64,000 nt of DNA from Lepisosteus oculatus (lineage: Eukaryota > Chordata > Actinopteri > Semionotiformes > Lepisosteidae), in assembly GCF_040954835.1 (NCBI RefSeq), contig NC_090696.1, forward strand, positions 75,453,722 to 75,517,721. Direction: 5' to 3'. The position numbers and the translations under genes were made by a program. The notes under the pieces are model-generated. The model made no database searches. It was not told where the DNA came from and worked only from the letters and a program-made list of their open reading frames with translations. This document shows, one piece after another, positions 58,801-64,000 of this stretch; positions within the stretch are counted from its first letter, which is position 1; each line of letters opens with the position of its first letter.

Positions 58801-60778
58801 CAAATATTCCGATGAACTGGTCAGGTGTAGGCGACAGACCTCTGTGGAGTAACCCAGACCCAAGCCATTCTGCTCTGTCCGCTACCTGACATACAACAAA
58901 GAAAAAGGGTAGGCTCTTTCATCTCCTTCTCACAGGAGAGCCACATGACATGGGCACTAGTCACATGTGCTAAAGCAGAACACCCTGCTCCCAGAGCAAA
59001 ACACTGGTCCCAGTCACTGACGAACAGGCGCCCGGAGTTTCCAGTATGATCTGCAATGACAAGGCCACTGAGCCGAAGCAGGTGTCTCACACTGGCCATA
59101 CTGAAACAATTCTGTCTTGGTGGATCTTGTTTCACAGTGCAAGTATTGTATGCGATGTCATCAGATTCAGAATCGCCTTTACTCGCCAAACGCATTTCAT
59201 GTACAAGGAATTTACTCTGGTGTACTTGGTGCTGTAAGAACATTCTACATATACAGTAAGACATTCTACTCCGAGACAAAAGACAACAGACGTCATTAAG
59301 ACAGTCCACATAGAACTAGGACTTTAGGTGAAGCAAGACGACAGCCCCAGGAAAGAAGCTGGTCAAGTACCAGGTGCTTCTGGTTTTAACAGACTGGCAG
59401 CGTCTCGGTTAGGGAATGTTATGGAACCAGTGGTAACCTAGGTGGGAGGGGGTCATCAGCCATCTTTCTTGCCCGCTTCTCTGCCCTGGAAGAGCACGGC
59501 TCATCATGGGAGGGCGGGTGACGGCCAACGAGCCTCTCCGCAGGGCGGACAAAACGCTGCAGAGCGCCTTTGTCCGGTCTAACATTTCATTTGGGGTGCG
59601 TTCTGAAACTCTTCGAAAAAGACCGCTCCTTATTACGACGCAGAAGAAGAGTGTCCTTTATGACGGGGATTTAACCAAAGCACGCGACGTTGCAATGTTG
59701 CATTAGCTCCTTCCCAGCGCGGGGGATGGGACCAGCCCAGCACCACCGTAGAGACGAGGATGGAGAGCCTTACCTCCTGGTAGGACAGCCACTCGTAAGG
59801 CTGGTTGGGTTTTCTCGATCCCAGGCAGGGGCCATTATCTTTGAAGAAAATGATCATTTTTGGGGTAAATGCACTTTTTTTAAAAACAGGCATTTGCCTA
59901 ACAACCCCCCCCCCCCAGAACTGGTGTTGGAATGGGTTGTCTGCTCCGAGCTCCCAGCTGCCCACACACACCTACACCCCCGTTACCCACGAGCCAGGGC
60001 TCCCTGTAAGGGAGGGTCTGGAACAGGAACAGTGCAGCTGATGACACCATCTGCAAAGTTCAAATGACCCACCGCTGAAATTTACCTTGTGCAGAAATCA
60101 TTTTAGACTGTAACTAAATGTTTAATGCAAAACATATATACACTGATGGAAAAAAGAAACGCAACATTTTTCTCCACATCAAATAAAAAAAACAAAAACA
60201 ATGTATTAATGTAGAAAACTCGGTAGCACAATCCAATCAAGTATGGATGGAGCCGAGGCAGAGTTCCTTGACAAAGCCCCAAAAAAATCATTCTGGTATT
60301 CATACTCCCTGTAGAAGTCAGGATTAACCTTAAAATTATTTTTAAAGGCCCTGAAGGATCTCTCTCCTCTTTTCTACGTATAAACCATCTCTACTCCCCC
60401 AATTTGTTCCAGTTGCCAAATAAGGAACTATGGGTAATACTGGCAAAATGGTCACAGAGGTCTGTCCCATCCTGATCCCACCCCGAGTCTGTTTTCAAAC
60501 CTCACCTTAAAACTCATTTTCCACTGGCGGATTTGCAGTGAGATATTTGTTTTATATCTTTCTTAATGATTACTGACCCATGCTTTCTCTACAGCGCTTT
60601 GGGATATTTTCGATACAACAGGCAGTCTATAAATCAGGATTATTACGTGGCTGTGGTACTTACTTGATACACGGACGCCCCTCTGAAAGATCTCATACAT
60701 GGTCTTGGCTTCACTGTAGAAGAAGGACATGAGCTTCCCACTGTCACTCAGCACTGATCTTCGGGCATATTCACCGCC
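46832..60778 (-). CDS. acsl1: Long-chain acyl-CoA synthetase 1 (partial: lacks the first coding exon)
   Basis: Exons in order: 60778-60664, 59838-59774, 58885-58784, 58055-57956, 57289-57114, 56700-56668, 56537-56486, 56085-56012, gate exon 54905-54828 or 54766-54689, 53595-53461, 53236-53102, 52338-52243, 51376-51304, 50261-50173, 49718-49602, 49329-49186, 48146-48045, 47892-47821, 46972-46832 (stop TAA). Junctions keep frame; 632 aa in window versus 698 in human, so only the membrane-anchor exon (about 65 aa) is missing and should lie beyond 64 kb. Membrane-bound enzyme (ER, outer mitochondrial membrane) that activates long-chain fatty acids with ATP and CoA. AMP-binding P-loop TSGTTGNPKG is split between the exons at 56486 and 56085. 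YGQTE lies at 51376-51304, and the [10 protein letters not shown] and [14 protein letters not shown] motifs follow. It could be ACSL5/6 by family alone, but synteny supports ACSL1. Confidence 0.94.
48671..49138. mobile_element. Non-autonomous hAT-like element (MITE)
   Basis: Terminal inverted repeats CAATGTTCCCTCTAA (left) and CAACGTTCCCTCTAA (right, inverted) differ by one base in 15. They are flanked by a degenerate 8-bp target duplication (cttacgag / ctcaaaag, 5 of 8 identical). The interior (468 bp overall) has no transposase. It lies in an ACSL1 intron, 48 bp downstream of the exon ending at 49186. The 8-bp duplication and CA...TG ends suggest hAT. Confidence 0.7.
54689..54766 (-). CDS. 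acsl1: ACSL1 alternative gate exon, Tyr form
   Basis: 26 codons with donor GTATGT and acceptor TTTCAG, encoding ...[15 protein letters not shown]. Tyr replaces Phe in the S-[F/Y]-LPLAHMFER fatty-acid gate. Same length (78 nt) and phase (0/0) as the Phe exon, so either can be used without frameshift. Confidence 0.9.
54828..54905 (-). CDS. acsl1: ACSL1 alternative gate exon, Phe form
   Basis: 26 codons with acceptor CTCCAG and donor GTAAGA, encoding ...[16 protein letters not shown], close to the human ACSL1 gate. Separated from the Tyr exon by only 61 nt, too short for efficient splicing between the two. This supports mutually exclusive use, as known for mammalian ACSL1 and ACSL6. Confidence 0.92.
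58228..58640 (+). repeat. 5S-rRNA-headed SINE, full-length-like copy
   Basis: The head matches 5S rRNA internal promoter text (gataagcag, ggcctgatcggcactgggatgggagacctctgaggaaaacc). The middle contains cagcagggggagctcc. The final block, acacccctactcttttcaagaaacgccctgggctttttaatgaccaca, is shared with 28785-29105. It lies in an ACSL1 intron. Confidence 0.8.
60330..60645 (+). repeat. LINE 3' fragment, L2-like
   Basis: Ends cagcgctttgggatattttcgatacaacaggcagtctataaatcagg, a recognisable L2-like tail. It is preceded by frameshifted sequence with 'cctcaccttaaaactcattttcc', like the reverse-transcriptase end at 42480-42540. In an ACSL1 intron. Confidence 0.5.
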
Positions 60779-61610
60779 CTGGGGCAAATAAAGGAGGAAC
60801 TGGTCACTCAAACTTTCCCTCAAACAACAGCAGAATCCAACACCTCTGTTTGAGATGAGAAAGGTCACGTTTTTGCTGTGCGAAAATCAGCTGTGCTGAA
60901 AATCAGACGTTCGCTTGTCACTAGAAAACTGGTGGAAACCCATTTGGCTGCACAGTTATACCCACATATTGCAAGACCCCCCAGTCTCGTGCTTTTAAAG
61001 TCAGGGACAGATTGTGCATCATTATATTCAAGACATGATCTGGATGTTTGTTGCTTATTTGACAGAACCTGAATCCTGTGTTGTAGCGGATGGTGTCCAG
61101 TGTTATTTTTGTGCTGCCTTTTAACACTGCTTGCTGCCCAGATCGCTGAACAGCAGCAGGACTTGTAACAGGAGGAGGGTGTAAGGGATGAGGTTCAGGA
61201 GAAGCCCTGTACACCCAAAGCAGTGATGTACATTCCTAGAGGCCACAAGCCTGAAAAGTGCTTATCTGGTACAGCAGCAGGGCCGTGTACTGAGTTCTGA
61301 ACGCAGGGCACCTCTAGCACTTGGGAAGAACAGGTCAGAGGAGCTGTTTTCAGGAAACAACCATCCCGAGTAACAGCCCCTGCCCGGGCAGCCGAGAGTG
61401 CTGGGGCGGCGAGCTCAGTAAGAAACGTCACGCGACGGAGGATGCCAGTGGATCAGTGGGTTGAAAAAGGAGCGCTCCCTCCACTCGGCTCCTAACTGGA
61501 AGCAGAAGAGCGCTCTAGAAGTGGGCTGCTGTGGTTACAAGGCGGCCGTTACCACAACAGTAACGGAGCGGCTCTCCCAGCAGGACCGTCTGAACGAACG
61601 GAGATTTCAG

Positions 61611-61611
<1 letters not shown>

Positions 61612-61649
<38 letters not shown>
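61612..61649. repeat. (GT)n microsatellite
   Basis: About 19 GT units without interruption. Confidence 0.95.
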
Positions 61650-61651
<2 letters not shown>

Positions 61652-62488
61652 GGAAAGCTGAGCTTGAGGAAATACTATCACAGTCTTCCCTTTCCAAGGA
61701 AGACTCATTCTGAAGATCGATGCAATCCTGAATGTAACACTTTTAAAGGGGATGTACATAAGTATTACAATCAATCATTTGCTCCAGGGCTGGTCCCCAG
61801 ACAGATCTGGGACTCCGGAGTCAGGCTCTACTCATGGCTTCAAGAGAAACTCTGGGGAAGCCCTGGGTTTCCTCTGAGCTGTTTGCTTAGCTGCAAGCTG
61901 ATTTTACAGGCCAGATCAACACAGATTAACAAAGGCGTTTTTTTTTTTCTGGAGATTTACTCTGGTTCATTAACTTCTTGGTAAACCCTCTGAGTCTTCA
62001 AGAGCTGTAGAACACAGCACAAACCTGAGAGAGGAACAGAGAGAAACAGAGAAACCAGAGAGAGGGAACACCTTCACCCTGCTTGCGTCATGCGAGAGGA
62101 CCTTGTTCTGGTCAGTCTTGGAGACCTGCAGGACGCACATCTCTTGTTTTCTATGTAGTGAAAAGTTGATTTCTGTATGTTGTGTAATGTTTTGTTTTGT
62201 TTCCTTGCTTTATCCTATCAATGAACACCTGTCTGTCCCAGTTCTGACTCTCGAGTCAGAAAAGCCAGACCATTTCTCCTTTTTTCTAGAAATACCTCCT
62301 GCTCAAACATCACAAGACTATAACACTACGACAGCCCAAGTCCACAAGCACAGGAAAGCAGGTCATCATGCCAAAGCTCTTTCTACTTAACCTTTAACAC
62401 TGGGGCTTTTTGGAGAAGACCATCAAAATCTGAGTAAGTTACCCCTTAAACAGGTTCTGTGAGAAAACAAATGACTTAACTACACACA

Positions 62489-62610
62489 CCTGAAGCAGGC
62501 TCCACAGCGGGAACATTGTGTTTCTTTCCAGCAGGGAAGAAAGCCTTACTTGTTCCTTTGCAGCCTACACATGCTGACGCAGCTCCCTACTTGAACTACT
62601 TTATTCGGCT
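62489..62610 (+). repeat. Foldback-family repeat, single-arm copy
   Basis: Reads only once: a decayed hammerhead-like start (cctgaagcaggctccacagcg), then 'tacttgttcctttgcagcctacacatgctgacgcagct'. The last block matches the outer ends of the copies at 15644 and 21824. Confidence 0.7.
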
Positions 62611-64000
62611 CCAGCGCAAGGCTGAATTATCAACGCGAGGCGCATATCGGAGCTTGCATTCAGGAACGGGACCTAGTGCGCGGTCTGGGGAGGCAGTCAC
62701 TGACAAAGAAGGACTTCAGAACAAACAAAATGGGAAGACAAGGGGTTTAAATCTAGACAAGAGACGCGTGGCTGAAAAAAAAACCCCGACAGAAACAGAA
62801 AAATGCCTGTTGACACTTAGGAATGACTGTTTTATGATGCCGACGGCCAGAGCAACTTTCTCTCCATGCGAACCAGGCCGCCCCCTCCAACAGCAAACAA
62901 TAGAGCCCCTTCAGGCTGGTGTGGCTGAGGCGGCTATCCCCACTGTCAGCACTGTGCGCTTCTCAGAAGAGCTCTGTCCCTCCGTGCAGGAGGGGCGACA
63001 CGGCGGCCTCGTCTACACCAGCTGTGCGTGGGAGAGCTGGCACTGCACTGCCTCAGGGGCTGTGCAGGGACTCTGTAACGGCTAACCGAGAAACAGCTGG
63101 AGCCACTGCCTTTAAAAAAAAAAAACATGTCAAGAACCATTAATTATCCCAAACTTTTCAATCTTCCGAGTGTTCCCCTTGTTTTCCACAACACCCCTGA
63201 TCTGAAAAGGCTCGAGGGAAATTCCAAAGTCCGGGCTTTCCAAGTATCCGAAAAGCCCAAGCTCACTTTGACACACTACCAAAGAGGGGATCTTCATTTC
63301 ACTTGACTGAGAAGATCAACAGCCTGGGAACCACACCCTACCACTAGAGGGAGTGCTAAACCATCAAATAAACAAATGGGATGAAGAATAAAAAGGAAAT
63401 AGGATGAAGGTTTTTATTTTGCTTTGACCGTCACTGCGGAAGAGGGGGATCCTTCCTGTTCACACAGAACCACGGCCCTGAGGCTGAGGATCAAAGAGAA
63501 TCGACGACTGATTTAACCAGTCAGAAGACAGCAGTTTCCAAGGGTTTCTGAACTGAAGGGTTTAAGCTGTAAGGCTATAAGGCAGTAGCACTATAGTGCT
63601 GCCGGTGGGAGAGCGTGTCCCACATCAACAGAGGGTTTTAGGATTCGGCTAACTGGTTTTACTACTAACAGGTGTGTCACACCACAACAGTTGAGGGAGG
63701 ATAATCCTGCCAGAGTCCTGTTTGACCTGGAACACCGCTATTGTATACTGTGTGTGTACCACGCTGACAACCCTAGCGATATTCAACATACAGTTGACTA
63801 CACTGACTAGTGAAAACTCCCGCAGACGCGCAGGTATTCTGATAATTACCTGCCTTTATATCTGGAGGATAGGGTCACTTCTCAAAGGGGTGCTTTGTCT
63901 CCTGTTTTATGAAAGACTCAAGTTTACGAAGGGCTTGAACAGCTACTTCAAACAAAGAGCACAGCAGTCGCTTTCAAAATGCGTAAAATTATGGTAGCTG

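Larger units (their letters stand above)
60779..64000. other. ACSL1 intron leading out of the window
   Basis: No coding exon for the N-terminal membrane anchor is visible. Contains a (GT)n tract (61612-61649) and one copy of the foldback repeat at 62489-62610. Otherwise nothing recognised. Confidence 0.5.

Noticed and set aside
60140-60310. Tc1/mariner-like end (tgatggaaaaaagaaacgcaac)
   Set aside because: Only one end resembles such elements; no matching inverted end or TA duplication could be found.
60779-64000. ACSL1 membrane-anchor exon
   Set aside because: No minus-strand frame shows the expected hydrophobic N-terminal segment joined in phase to 60778, so it probably lies beyond the window.

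Overview
This window is vertebrate nuclear DNA. Genes are split into many short exons with GT/AG introns, and about half of the non-coding sequence I can identify is interspersed or simple repeat. The gene order is caspase-3 (-), PRIMPOL (+), CENPU (-), ACSL1 (-), which is the order and orientation at human 4q35. The whole block fits in about 57 kb, and the SINE and LINE tails are of types common in fishes. I infer a ray-finned fish with a moderate genome, possibly a non-teleost such as a gar or bowfin. The species is not proven by the sequence.

Layout: 1-7198 has no recognisable coding exon, but it has a CpG-rich island (about 2.74-3.64 kb) with a strong interferon-response motif. By synteny this could be the promoter of an IRF2-like gene running off the left edge. 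At 7.2-11.5 kb (-) there is a complete six-exon caspase-3-like gene (275 aa). At 15.2-21.3 kb (-) there is a second complete six-exon caspase, the clear caspase-3 orthologue (285 aa). All internal exon phases match between the two, so they are tandem duplicates. A candidate untranslated first exon near 23.87 kb places the caspase-3 promoter back-to-back with PRIMPOL. PRIMPOL (25.3-32.2 kb, +) is complete in 12 coding exons (573 aa). CENPU (33.1-43.1 kb, -) runs tail-to-tail with PRIMPOL and can be traced from its 5-nt first coding exon to its stop. ACSL1 (46.8-60.8 kb, -) is complete except for its first coding exon, which should lie beyond 64 kb.

The genes do not form one pathway: executioner apoptosis, DNA damage-tolerance priming, kinetochore assembly and long-chain acyl-CoA synthesis. 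The CASP3/PRIMPOL pair probably shares a bidirectional promoter containing an ISRE-like motif. CENPU has two E2F-like sites upstream, as expected for a cell-cycle gene.

The most interesting points are: the divergent second caspase, with a changed S4-pocket residue; the tandem pair of mutually exclusive ACSL1 gate exons separated by only 61 bp; an 18-copy 47-bp minisatellite that grew inside an older interspersed repeat; a foldback repeat family with a hammerhead-ribozyme-like core; a tRNA-Glu-headed SINE; and a hAT-like MITE. I did not find evidence of a wholly new biological system.
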